DNA of 8,581 nucleotides from JBGPIT01 sp041485125 (lineage in GTDB: Bacteria; Desulfobacterota; Binatia; UTPRO1): NCBI GenBank assembly GCA_041485125.1, contig JBGPIT010000219.1:1-8581 (forward strand), in the 5' to 3' direction. Below are positions 1 to 5,975 of the stretch, piece by piece (position 1 is the first letter of the stretch; every line of letters begins with the position of its first letter). A program made the translations under genes and the position numbers. A model generated the notes under the pieces. That model had not been told where the DNA came from. It saw nothing but the letters and a program-made list of their open reading frames with translations, and did no database searches.

Positions 1-1
1 C

Positions 2-1060
2 GCAACGCCGACGATCGCCGTCACGCCGACCATCGTCGTGACGCCGCTCGTCGCGCTCGTGCGCGCGAAGGCGGTCGACCAATGTCAGAAGGCGATCAAC
101 AAGGCGGGCGGGCAGCTGGTCGCGAAGAAGCTGAAGGCGATGGAGAGCTGTGCCGGCCGCCTCTTCAAGTGCATCCAGACCAAGGCGCCGGGCGCGAAGC
201 GCGCTCAGTGCGTCGCGAAGGCGGCGACCAAGTGCACCGCGGTGCTCGGTGCGGTCGGCACCGCGGCGGAGCCGGCTCTGCGGTCGGCGATCCGCGGCAA
301 GTGTGGCGGGTTCGTCCTTCTTCAGGACGTTCTCGAGGCGGGGGGCATCGGCTATGTGACGCTCGCGATGGATTGCCAGACAGCTGGCTTTCCGCTCGCG
401 AGCGTCGCCGATGTTGCGAGCTGCATCGCCGCGCATCACGAATGTCGCGCTGAGCGTCTCTTCGAGCTGCGCGCACCGCGCGCGGGCGAGCTGATGAGGA
501 TCGCCGGGGTATCGCCGGCCGTCCTCGGCGGGCTCAGCTGCCTCACGGATCACGGCGGCGCCGGGACCGGCTCGGGCGATCCGCAGGGCACCGGCAAGGC
601 GCTCGACAAGTGCAGTGCCGCCGTCGGCAAGGCGAGCACACAGTTCGTCACGAAGAAGCTGAAGAGTCTCGAGAAGTGCGTCGACCTGGTGTTCAGCTGC
701 GTGCAGCTGAAGCCGACCGACGCCGCCTGCATCACCAAGGCGACAATCAAGTGCGATGTCGAGTTCCACAGGATCGCGACCGCCGAGGCGAAGCTGCGGG
801 CGGCCGTTCTCCAGCGCTGCGCTGACGGCAACGTCTCCTTCGCCACGCTCGCGGCCGCGACCGGCGCCGGCCTCGACGCGGTCGCCGGCACGTGCAGCAC
901 GGTCGGCGTCGCGCCGCTCGACGCGATCGCGCCCTACGCGACGTGTGTCACGCGCCAGCACGAATGCTTGGTCGAAGAGCTGCTCTTGTTCGAAGCGCCG
1001 CGTGCCGACGAGCTGCTCCAGCGCGTCGGGCGCGAGCTCACCAGTCCATTCTGCAAATGA
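2..1060 (+). CDS. Secreted-type cysteine-rich protein with two tandem ten-Cys modules (5' partial, unknown family)
   Basis: The frame is open from base 2, so the start lies upstream; the GTG at 38 falls inside a Thr/Pro/Val linker (TPTIAVTPTIVVTP-like) and is probably not the real start. After the linker come two related modules of about 150 residues, at 68-545 and 596-1057, joined by a Gly/Thr-rich spacer (around 546-595). Each carries ten cysteines in the same order, with contexts DQC/DKC, ESC/EKC, FKC/FSC, AQC/AAC, TKC/IKC, GKC/QRC, MDC/GTC, ASC/ATC, HEC/HEC and LSC/FC. Shared words are VxKKLK, HHEC or QHEC, and APRAxELLxR. The modules look helical and amphipathic. There is no CxxCH, so these are not haem sites; disulfides in an extracytoplasmic protein are the likely role (inference). 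I recognise no family or function. The TGA is 18 nt before the next gene, which shares the Thr/Pro linker style, so the two are probably co-transcribed. Confidence 0.8.
   Translation, partial: ATPTIAVTPTIVVTPLVALVRAKAVDQCQKAINKAGGQLVAKKLKAMESCAGRLFKCIQTKAPGAKRAQCVAKAATKCTAVLGAVGTAAEPALRSAIRGKCGGFVLLQDVLEAGGIGYVTLAMDCQTAGFPLASVADVASCIAAHHECRAERLFELRAPRAGELMRIAGVSPAVLGGLSCLTDHGGAGTGSGDPQGTGKALDKCSAAVGKASTQFVTKKLKSLEKCVDLVFSCVQLKPTDAACITKATIKCDVEFHRIATAEAKLRAAVLQRCADGNVSFATLAAATGAGLDAVAGTCSTVGVAPLDAIAPYATCVTRQHECLVEELLLFEAPRADELLQRVGRELTSPFCK
68..545 (+). repeat. Ten-Cys module, copy 1
   Basis: First copy of the internal protein duplication. Cysteine spacings are 21, 6, 12, 7, 22, 23, 15 and 6 residues between successive cysteines, before a last Cys in a GLSC context. 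The matching copy begins 528 nt downstream. Boundaries are approximate. Confidence 0.75.
596..1057 (+). repeat. Ten-Cys module, copy 2
   Basis: Second copy of the duplication. Cysteine spacings are 21, 6, 9, 7, 21, 24, 16 and 6 residues, before a last Cys that is the penultimate residue of the protein (FCK end). The 21, 6, 7 and 6 spacings are identical to copy 1, and the others differ by one to three residues. Non-cysteine identity is modest, so the duplication is old. Confidence 0.75.
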
Positions 1061-1067
1061 GATCACC

Positions 1068-1073
1068 GAGGAG
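1068..1073 (+). promoter_or_regulatory. Ribosome binding site of the 943-aa modular protein
   Basis: GAGGAG lies 5 nt before the ATG at 1079, within the 18-nt gap after the upstream stop. It fixes the start and supports translation as the second gene of a bicistronic message. Confidence 0.7.
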
Positions 1074-1078
1074 ACTTC

Positions 1079-3910
1079 ATGAGATCGATCGTACGAATCG
1101 GCTGGACTCGCATATTCGCCGTGACGCTGGCGTTGCTCGCTGCGGTTGCGACCAATGCGTCGGCGTTCTCGATACTCTGCGGTGAGACCAAGACGGGCTC
1201 CTTCACCGCCGGCGGGCAGGTCGACAGCTACATGTTCGCGGCGCACGCCGGTGAGGTGGCGTTCATCGCCACCCCGAATACGGTGAGCCCCAACGTCTGT
1301 TGGCAATTGCTCGCGCCGCCCAGCGCGACGCCGATCGGCGGCGCGACGTGTGGAAGTGGTCTGGCGGTCAACCTGCCGCAGACGGGGAGCTACACGATCC
1401 ATGTGTTTGCCAGCACGCCGAGCGCGACGGGGCCGTATGCCGTGTCCCTCGAGTTCGTCTCGCAGAACGCGAATGGCGTCTCGAATGGTCCGCCGGCGCC
1501 GGTGTGTGCCCGCGGCGATGACGGCACGCAGCCGATCCTCTGTGGCGAGACGAAGAGCGGCGATTTTGAGATCGCCGGCGAGACGGATACGTACACGTTC
1601 GCCGGCAACGCGGGTGAGGTCGTCGCCATCGCCGTGTCCGGTGGCGGCGTACCGCAGGCGTGCTGGCGGCTGTTCGCGCCGAACGGCGGCGCGGTCGGAT
1701 CGGTGCGCTGCCAAGGCGTTGCGGCACGCACACTGCCTGCTCAATCGGGCGCGTATACGATCGTCGTTTTCGACGCGAGCTTCGACGAGCCTGGCCCCTA
1801 CAGTCTGACCCTCGAGGCCGTCTCCGAGAACGCCAACGGCGCGTCCAACGGTCCGCCGTCTCCCACGTGCCAGCGCGGCAACGACGGCACGCAGCCGATC
1901 GCGTGCGGTGAAACCAAGTCCGGGCAGTTCGACGTCGCCGGTGAGACCGACACGTACAGCTTCGTCGCGATCGGCGGGGAAGCCGTTTCGATCACCGTGC
2001 CAGCGACGGCGCATCCGCATCCCTGCTGGCAGCTGTACGCTCCCAACGGGTCCTCGGTGGGAGTGCTCCAGTGCGGCAGTAGCGCAACGCGGATCCTTCC
2101 CGCGCAGTCGGGCGCCTACAGCATCGACGTGTTCGACGAGAACCTCGACGAGACCGGAACGTACTCGATTACCCTCGAAGCGGTGTCGGCGACGAGCAAC
2201 GGCGAGTCGAACGGTCCGCCCGCTCCCGTGTGCGCCCGCGGGAACGACGGTACGCAACCGATCGTCTGCAACGAGATCAAGAGTGGAAGTTTCAGCGTCG
2301 CTGGCGAGACGGACACGTACACGTTCGATTCGACCGGCGGACACGCGGTCACGATCTCGGTGCCGACGACCACGAACCCGGAGACCTGCTGGCAGCTCTT
2401 CGCGCCAAACGGCATCGCGATCGGTGGTGTCACCTGTCGCGCCACCGCGAACCGAACGCTGCCGGATCAAGCCGGCGTGTACACCATCAAAATCTCGGAG
2501 AACGGCCTCGACGAAACCGGCCCATACACGGTCGGCCTCGCGTTCATCGATGTGCCGTGCACCTCGGTGACGACGACCCCGACCCCGACGCCGACTCGCA
2601 CGCGGAGCGCCACGCCGACGATCACGCCGACGCGCACCGCCACCGTGACGCCGACACCGACGGTGACCCGCACGCCCACCACGACCCCCACACCGACCGC
2701 GACGTCGGTGACCCCCACGCCGACGCCGACCCGCACCGCCACGGCGACGCGGACGCCCACGCCGACGCGGACGCCGACCACCACGCCGACGCCCGGCTGC
2801 GGCAACGGCCGGCTCGATGCCGGCGAGCCCTGCGATGGCAGCGCGTCGCCGAGCGGCTGCGGCGCCGGTACGCGCTGCGCGGCCGGGTGCGGCAGCTGCA
2901 CGCAGTGCAACGCGATCGTCGCCGTCAGCGGCGGTGCGGCGGCGCCGGGCGGCGAGGCCTGTATCCTCGTCGAGCTCACCAACGGCAGCGCCGTCCAAGG
3001 CGTGCAGGGTACCATCGTCGACGTGCCCGACGAGCTCACGATCGTGAGCTCGGAGTGCACCGCGCGCACGACCGGCTTCGCGTGCGACGCCAACGAGATC
3101 CAAGGCACGAACCAGCTGAAGTTCGTCGTCGTCGATCTCGCCGGCGGCGGCTGTATCCCGCCCGGCGACGGCGCGGTGGCGCGCGTCTGCCTGACCGACA
3201 AGGCGCCGATGTGCGTCGCCGATACCGTCGTCGGTTTGCAGCTACAAGACGTCCTGGTCGCCGACTGCAACGACGCGCCGGTGGCGCCGGTCTGCACCGA
3301 CAACGGCAGCGTGATCTGCGGTACCGAGCTCGGCGATTGCCTGGCGGATCGCGACTTCGATCTCTTCGATCTCCATCACATGGTCGACATCATCCTGCAG
3401 CGTCGCACGCCGACGCCGCCGCAGGCCGTCCTGTGCGACAACAACTGCGACCTGCACATCGACATCTTCGACGTCGTACGCGAGGTCGATGCACTGCTCG
3501 AGCGCATTCCGCGTCCGCTGACCTGTCCGCGCGCCCGCGATGCCGGGCCACGGCTCGGCGCAGCGGCATCGAAGCAGGGCGAGGCCACGACGAGCAGCGC
3601 GGCGAGCGTACGACAGCGCGGCCGAGCGCTCATCCTCGACGATCGCTCCGGCGCGGCGCGTGCCCTCGAGCTGACGTTCACGCCCGAGGGTGGCCCGGTC
3701 GCGCTCCGCGCCGTACGCGGGACGAGACGGTCGCGCGGCTTCGAGATCGCCGCCTACCAAAGCGATCCGAGCGCGATGGTGAAGGTGGTCGTGTACGCGG
3801 TCGACGGGCGCACGATCCCCACGGGTCGCGGCACGCTCTTGCGCCTCGCGACCGACCACGTCCGCGGCGGCGGCAAGCTCCGCCTCACCGACGTGAAGAT
3901 CGTCCAGTGA
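1079..3910 (+). CDS. Secreted modular protein: four PPC-like repeats, TP linker, Cys-rich motif, cohesin-like and dockerin-like domains
   Basis: The 943-residue product starts at an ATG behind a good GAGGAG. Residues 1-29 form a Sec signal peptide (basic start, hydrophobic core, ASA|FS cleavage). Four repeats of 121 residues follow (32-152, 153-273, 274-394, 395 to about 491), with words CGETKSG, AGETDTYTF, CWQLFAPNG and GxYTI; these resemble pre-peptidase C-terminal (PPC) beta domains. Residues 495-572 are a Thr/Pro/Arg linker. Residues 573-610 match the myxobacterial Cys-rich pattern (CGNGRLDAGEPCDG, then clustered Cys). Residues 611-748 look like a cohesin-type beta domain, and 751-809 like a dockerin with two Asp-rich calcium loops (DRDFDLFD and DNNCDLHIDIFD). 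Residues 845-943 resemble the second half of another cohesin-like fold (VVVYAVDGRTIPTGRGTL). No catalytic domain is visible, so a surface adhesin or scaffold role is inferred. The domain calls for the C-terminal third are moderately sure; the last segment is tentative. Confidence 0.88.
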   Translation: MRSIVRIGWTRIFAVTLALLAAVATNASAFSILCGETKTGSFTAGGQVDSYMFAAHAGEVAFIATPNTVSPNVCWQLLAPPSATPIGGATCGSGLAVNLPQTGSYTIHVFASTPSATGPYAVSLEFVSQNANGVSNGPPAPVCARGDDGTQPILCGETKSGDFEIAGETDTYTFAGNAGEVVAIAVSGGGVPQACWRLFAPNGGAVGSVRCQGVAARTLPAQSGAYTIVVFDASFDEPGPYSLTLEAVSENANGASNGPPSPTCQRGNDGTQPIACGETKSGQFDVAGETDTYSFVAIGGEAVSITVPATAHPHPCWQLYAPNGSSVGVLQCGSSATRILPAQSGAYSIDVFDENLDETGTYSITLEAVSATSNGESNGPPAPVCARGNDGTQPIVCNEIKSGSFSVAGETDTYTFDSTGGHAVTISVPTTTNPETCWQLFAPNGIAIGGVTCRATANRTLPDQAGVYTIKISENGLDETGPYTVGLAFIDVPCTSVTTTPTPTPTRTRSATPTITPTRTATVTPTPTVTRTPTTTPTPTATSVTPTPTPTRTATATRTPTPTRTPTTTPTPGCGNGRLDAGEPCDGSASPSGCGAGTRCAAGCGSCTQCNAIVAVSGGAAAPGGEACILVELTNGSAVQGVQGTIVDVPDELTIVSSECTARTTGFACDANEIQGTNQLKFVVVDLAGGGCIPPGDGAVARVCLTDKAPMCVADTVVGLQLQDVLVADCNDAPVAPVCTDNGSVICGTELGDCLADRDFDLFDLHHMVDIILQRRTPTPPQAVLCDNNCDLHIDIFDVVREVDALLERIPRPLTCPRARDAGPRLGAAASKQGEATTSSAASVRQRGRALILDDRSGAARALELTFTPEGGPVALRAVRGTRRSRGFEIAAYQSDPSAMVKVVVYAVDGRTIPTGRGTLLRLATDHVRGGGKLRLTDVKIVQ
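1172..2560 (+). repeat. Four in-frame 363-nt repeats (121 codons each, PPC-like)
   Basis: Units begin at 1172, 1535, 1898 and 2261, exactly 363 nt apart each time, so no indel has been fixed between unit starts. The fourth unit is shortened where the Thr/Pro linker begins. Each unit carries two conserved Cys near its middle (CW[QR]L and the Cys about 16 residues later), one near its start, and in units 1-3 one near its end. Units 1-3 end in SNGPPxPxCxRGxDGTQP. The DNA is diverged between units while the protein motifs persist, indicating old duplication under selection for sequence and length. Confidence 0.9.
2561..2794 (+). repeat. Low-complexity Thr/Pro linker-coding tract
   Basis: A 234-nt stretch built from ACG/ACC and CCG/CCC codons with scattered Arg, Ala, Val and Ser encodes a 78-residue TPTPT-type linker between the PPC-like repeats and the Cys-rich/cohesin-like part. 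Such tracts act as extended spacers in secreted proteins. Bases 1-43 of the window encode a similar tract in the preceding gene. Confidence 0.9.
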
Positions 3911-4052
3911 CGCTTCCGGTCGGCTGAACGTACGGCGCGCGGCTCACCCACGTGCCGAGGGATTCCCAGTCCGGGTCGAGCGCCTCGCGCAAGCCGGCCT
4001 TGAGCCCTCGCGATATGCCACGCTCCGGTGATTGTGAAGATGGGCGCGCGCG
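3911..4052. other. Convergent intergenic gap
   Basis: These 142 nt lie between the end of the + strand secreted protein and the end of the - strand oxidoreductase. I find no convincing stem followed by a T-run in either direction. On the - strand, in the oxidoreductase's own frame after its TGA, the gap stays open with a fairly protein-like segment (GLKAGLREALDPDWESLGTW) to a stop near 3890, but it has no ATG and no ribosome binding site, so I do not call a gene. Confidence 0.5.
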
Positions 4053-5066
4053 TCAGGTCGCGACGGCGGGAATCACCTCGGCCGCGATCCGCTGCAGCAT
4101 GCCGACGATCGCCTCGCGCCGCATCTCCGCCGTGCCCGGCACGACGTGGCAGAAGTCGAGGCCAAGCGCGGCGAGCCGCTGGAAGCGCGCGATCACGGTG
4201 GCCGTCGGTCCCGCGATCGCGAACCAGTCGATGAACTCGTCCTCGAGCCCCTGCGCGTGCGCGGCGCGCGCCTGGGTGTGCTCGCGCATGTCGTAGTGCT
4301 CCCGCAGGTAGCCGGCAACGGTGCGGAGACGCGGCGGCAGCCCGTCGAGCGGCGCGCCCGCGATCGAGGCGAAGCGCGCGAAGGTCGCGACCGTGCCGCG
4401 GACGGCCCGCCGCGCCACCGCGACGTCGGCGTCGATCGCGCAGTTCACGTACGCGCCGTAGCGCAGCGTGGCGGGATCGCGTCCGGCCTCGCGCGCGGCG
4501 GCGCGCGCCGTCTCGAGCGCCCAGGCGATCCGATCCGGATCGGCGCCGACCGCGAACGCGATGCGATCCGCGTGCCGTGCGGCGAGCGCGATGACGCGCG
4601 GGCCGGTCGCCGCGATCTCGATCGGCACGGCCGGCGCACCGACCGCGCTGTGCCATTCGAGTCGGCTCGGGAAGCCGTCGCGATCGACGGTCGCGCCGCT
4701 CAGGTAGGCGCGCACCATCGCGACATAGCGCTCGAAGGCGGCAAGCGTGACGGTCTGCTTGCCGATCCGCTGCACCGACGAGTCGCCGCGGCCGATACCG
4801 CAGATCGCCCGGCCGCCGCTCTGAACGTGAAGAGTGAGGGCCGCGCCGGCGGTGACGGCCGGGTCGCGTGTAACTGGATTGGTGACGCCGGGGCCCAGTC
4901 GGATCGTCGTGGTCGCGGCGGCGGCGAGCGCGAGCTGCTGCCACACGTCGGGCGCCAGGTTCTGACTGTCGGGATAGAGCAGCGAGCGGTAGCCGAGCGC
5001 CTCGGCGAGCTGGGCGAGCTCGCCGGAGCGGCCGGGCAGGGCAGCGAAGATCAGGCCGATGTCCAT
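4053..5066 (-). CDS. LLM-class (luciferase-like, probably F420- or flavin-dependent) oxidoreductase
   Basis: The 337-residue product is of typical length for the bacterial luciferase-like TIM-barrel family. Visible family features are the N-terminal strand MDIGLIFAALPG, the GVTNPVTRDPAVTA segment (residues 60-73, the usual position of the non-prolyl cis bond and cofactor contacts), GIGRGDSSVQRIGK (90-103, typical of the F420-dependent Mer/Adf-like branch) and IAATGPRVIALAARHAD (151-167). The start is an ATG with GAGGAGGT four bases upstream. It follows the TetR gene on the same strand by 84 nt, so it is probably repressed along with it or driven from the intervening leader. Substrate and true cofactor (F420, FMN or FAD) cannot be read from the sequence; a role alongside the divergent aromatic operon is inferred from position. 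Confidence 0.9.
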   Translation of the reverse strand: MDIGLIFAALPGRSGELAQLAEALGYRSLLYPDSQNLAPDVWQQLALAAAATTTIRLGPGVTNPVTRDPAVTAGAALTLHVQSGGRAICGIGRGDSSVQRIGKQTVTLAAFERYVAMVRAYLSGATVDRDGFPSRLEWHSAVGAPAVPIEIAATGPRVIALAARHADRIAFAVGADPDRIAWALETARAAAREAGRDPATLRYGAYVNCAIDADVAVARRAVRGTVATFARFASIAGAPLDGLPPRLRTVAGYLREHYDMREHTQARAAHAQGLEDEFIDWFAIAGPTATVIARFQRLAALGLDFCHVVPGTAEMRREAIVGMLQRIAAEVIPAVAT

Positions 5067-5070
5067 GCGG

Positions 5071-5078
5071 ACCTCCTC
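5071..5078 (-). promoter_or_regulatory. Strong ribosome binding site of the LLM oxidoreductase
   Basis: On the - strand GAGGAGGT ends 4 nt before the ATG (complement of 5064-5066). It is close to a full anti-Shine-Dalgarno match and decides this start over in-frame alternatives. Confidence 0.8.
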
Positions 5079-5120
5079 GCGCGATGCGATCCCGGAAACG
5101 CGCGCGGCGGAGCGTAGACT

Positions 5121-5146
5121 CGACGGTGGTCGGCTGTCGACCGTCG
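5121..5146 (-). other. Stem-loop just downstream of the TetR gene
   Basis: CGACGGT (5121-5127) and ACCGTCG (5140-5146) form a perfect 7-bp stem around a 12-nt loop, 4 nt past the TetR stop on the - strand. No T-run follows, so it is not a classical terminator. It could stabilise the message or partly separate expression of the two genes. In DNA this GC-rich, a chance stem is possible. Confidence 0.35.
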
Positions 5147-5150
5147 CCTG

Positions 5151-5858
5151 CTACTGACGTCGGCGCCCGCGGAGTGCCCGAGGCAGCGCCCGCCGGTGAG
5201 CGACGGCGATCGGTGCCGCGCCGGGCTCGAGAGGCGGCAACGGCCGCGCGGCGATCACGTCGGCTTCCTTCGGGTCGACGCCGAGACCGCGCAGCACCAG
5301 CGCCGCGACCGCCGACGCGTGCTCCTCGCCGGCACGGCCCTCGAGGACGGTGCGCATGCCGGCGAGGACGGTGCCTTGCACCAAATCGGCCGCCGCCGTC
5401 TCGCTCGCGTAGCGCAAACGCCGGCGCCGGCGGCCGGCGCGCAGATCCTGGAGGACGGCGCCCGAGGTCCGCCTGTTCAACGACGAGCCGCCCCAGACGC
5501 GGAGAATCGCCGCGCCCCAGGTGGGATCGCGCAGCGCTTGCAGGACGAAGCGACGGCTGCCGATTGCGACGCGCTCGGCGGGATCGGAGACCGCCGCGCG
5601 GCTCGCCGCGATCTCGCCGTGGAGGCGCTCGGCGAGGCGTCCGCTCGCCGCCTCGAGCAGCTCCTCGCGGGTGCGGAAGTAGTTGTAGAACGTGCCGTTG
5701 GCGACGCCGGCCTCGGCGGCGATCTCGTGGATCGCGGCCGCGCCGGCGCCCTTGCGGGCGAAGACGCGGACGGCCGCGTCGAGGAGCAGGGTACGGGTGC
5801 GGGCGCGAACCCCGCCGTCGACGGAGCGGACGGCGGCGGTCGAGGAGTGCCGGGGCAT
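5151..5858 (-). CDS. TetR/AcrR-family transcriptional regulator
   Basis: The product has 235 residues. The N-terminal DNA-binding domain is clear: TLLLDAAVRVFARKGAG (about 23-39) leads into the helix-turn-helix (IHEIAAEAGVANGTFYNYF, 43-61) and REELLEAA. The rest is the expected helical ligand-binding and dimerisation domain, whose inducer cannot be predicted. The C-terminus has an unusual Arg-rich tail. The ATG has no recognisable Shine-Dalgarno, and upstream in-frame starts are lacking; a leaderless or very short leader is possible. The gene faces a divergent aromatic-catabolism operon across 117 nt that contain a perfect palindrome, the standard arrangement for a TetR repressor controlling itself and its neighbour. 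The LLM oxidoreductase follows on the same strand. Confidence 0.93.
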   Translation of the reverse strand: MPRHSSTAAVRSVDGGVRARTRTLLLDAAVRVFARKGAGAAAIHEIAAEAGVANGTFYNYFRTREELLEAASGRLAERLHGEIAASRAAVSDPAERVAIGSRRFVLQALRDPTWGAAILRVWGGSSLNRRTSGAVLQDLRAGRRRRRLRYASETAAADLVQGTVLAGMRTVLEGRAGEEHASAVAALVLRGLGVDPKEADVIAARPLPPLEPGAAPIAVAHRRALPRALRGRRRQ

Positions 5859-5879
5859 GCGGGCGAGCTAATCTCGATA

Positions 5880-5912
5880 TGAGAAACATGTCAATACTTG
5901 ACATAATTCTCA
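5880..5912. promoter_or_regulatory. Probable TetR operator: nested palindrome in the divergent promoter region
   Basis: The core ATGTCAATACTTGACAT (5888-5904) is a perfect inverted repeat with 7-nt arms and a 3-nt centre. After two unpaired bases on each side, outer arms TGAGAA (5880-5885) and TTCTCA (5907-5912) continue the dyad, giving 13 of 15 paired positions in each half over 33 bp. It is an AT-rich island in GC-rich DNA between two divergent genes, one of them a TetR regulator. Each core arm also reads as a TTGACA -35 element: 5898-5903 on + and 5889-5894 on -. I see no good -10 at 16-18 nt on either side, so the promoter placement is tentative while the palindrome itself is certain. 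Confidence 0.8.
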
Positions 5913-5929
5913 GAACATAGGAAATGACG

Positions 5930-5948
5930 CCGAGCGTGTCGCGCTCGG
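5930..5948 (+). promoter_or_regulatory. Leader hairpin upstream of the hydrolase gene
   Basis: CCGAGCG (5930-5936) and CGCTCGG (5942-5948) form a perfect 7-bp stem with the 5-nt loop TGTCG. It lies between the operator and the ribosome binding site and ends about 18 nt before the latter. No T-run follows, so it is not an intrinsic terminator. It may be a 5' leader structure or a second protein-binding site; the function is unknown. Confidence 0.4.
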
Positions 5949-5975
5949 AAGGCGCAACACCCATCGGGAGGGAGC

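Noticed and set aside
1..1060. Multihaem cytochrome because of the many cysteines
   Set aside because: There is no CxxCH motif in either module; the cysteines are spaced for disulfides or an unknown fold.
2561..2794. Possible CRISPR or tandem-repeat array
   Set aside because: The periodicity is of Thr-Pro codons only. There are no repeat-spacer units of fixed length, and it lies in frame inside a secreted protein.
2467..3303. Antisense frame with VGVGV repeats
   Set aside because: The GV repeats are simply the reverse reading of the ACG/CCG linker codons; there is no start signal and no domain.
2230..3927. Long + strand frame of 565 codons inside the modular protein gene
   Set aside because: Its product is an Arg/His/Asp-rich low-complexity shadow (DADADPHRHGD-like) of the Thr/Pro linker and flanking domains; the other frame has the signal peptide and recognisable domains.
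5121..5146. Intrinsic terminator after the TetR gene
   Set aside because: The stem is only 7 bp with a 12-nt loop and no T-run, so I list it as a stem-loop and not as a terminator.
3754..5964. Very long open frame on the - strand (736 codons)
   Set aside because: It overlaps the LLM and TetR genes and the divergent control region. Its product is extremely Arg-rich with no domain, as expected of a shadow frame in GC-rich DNA.
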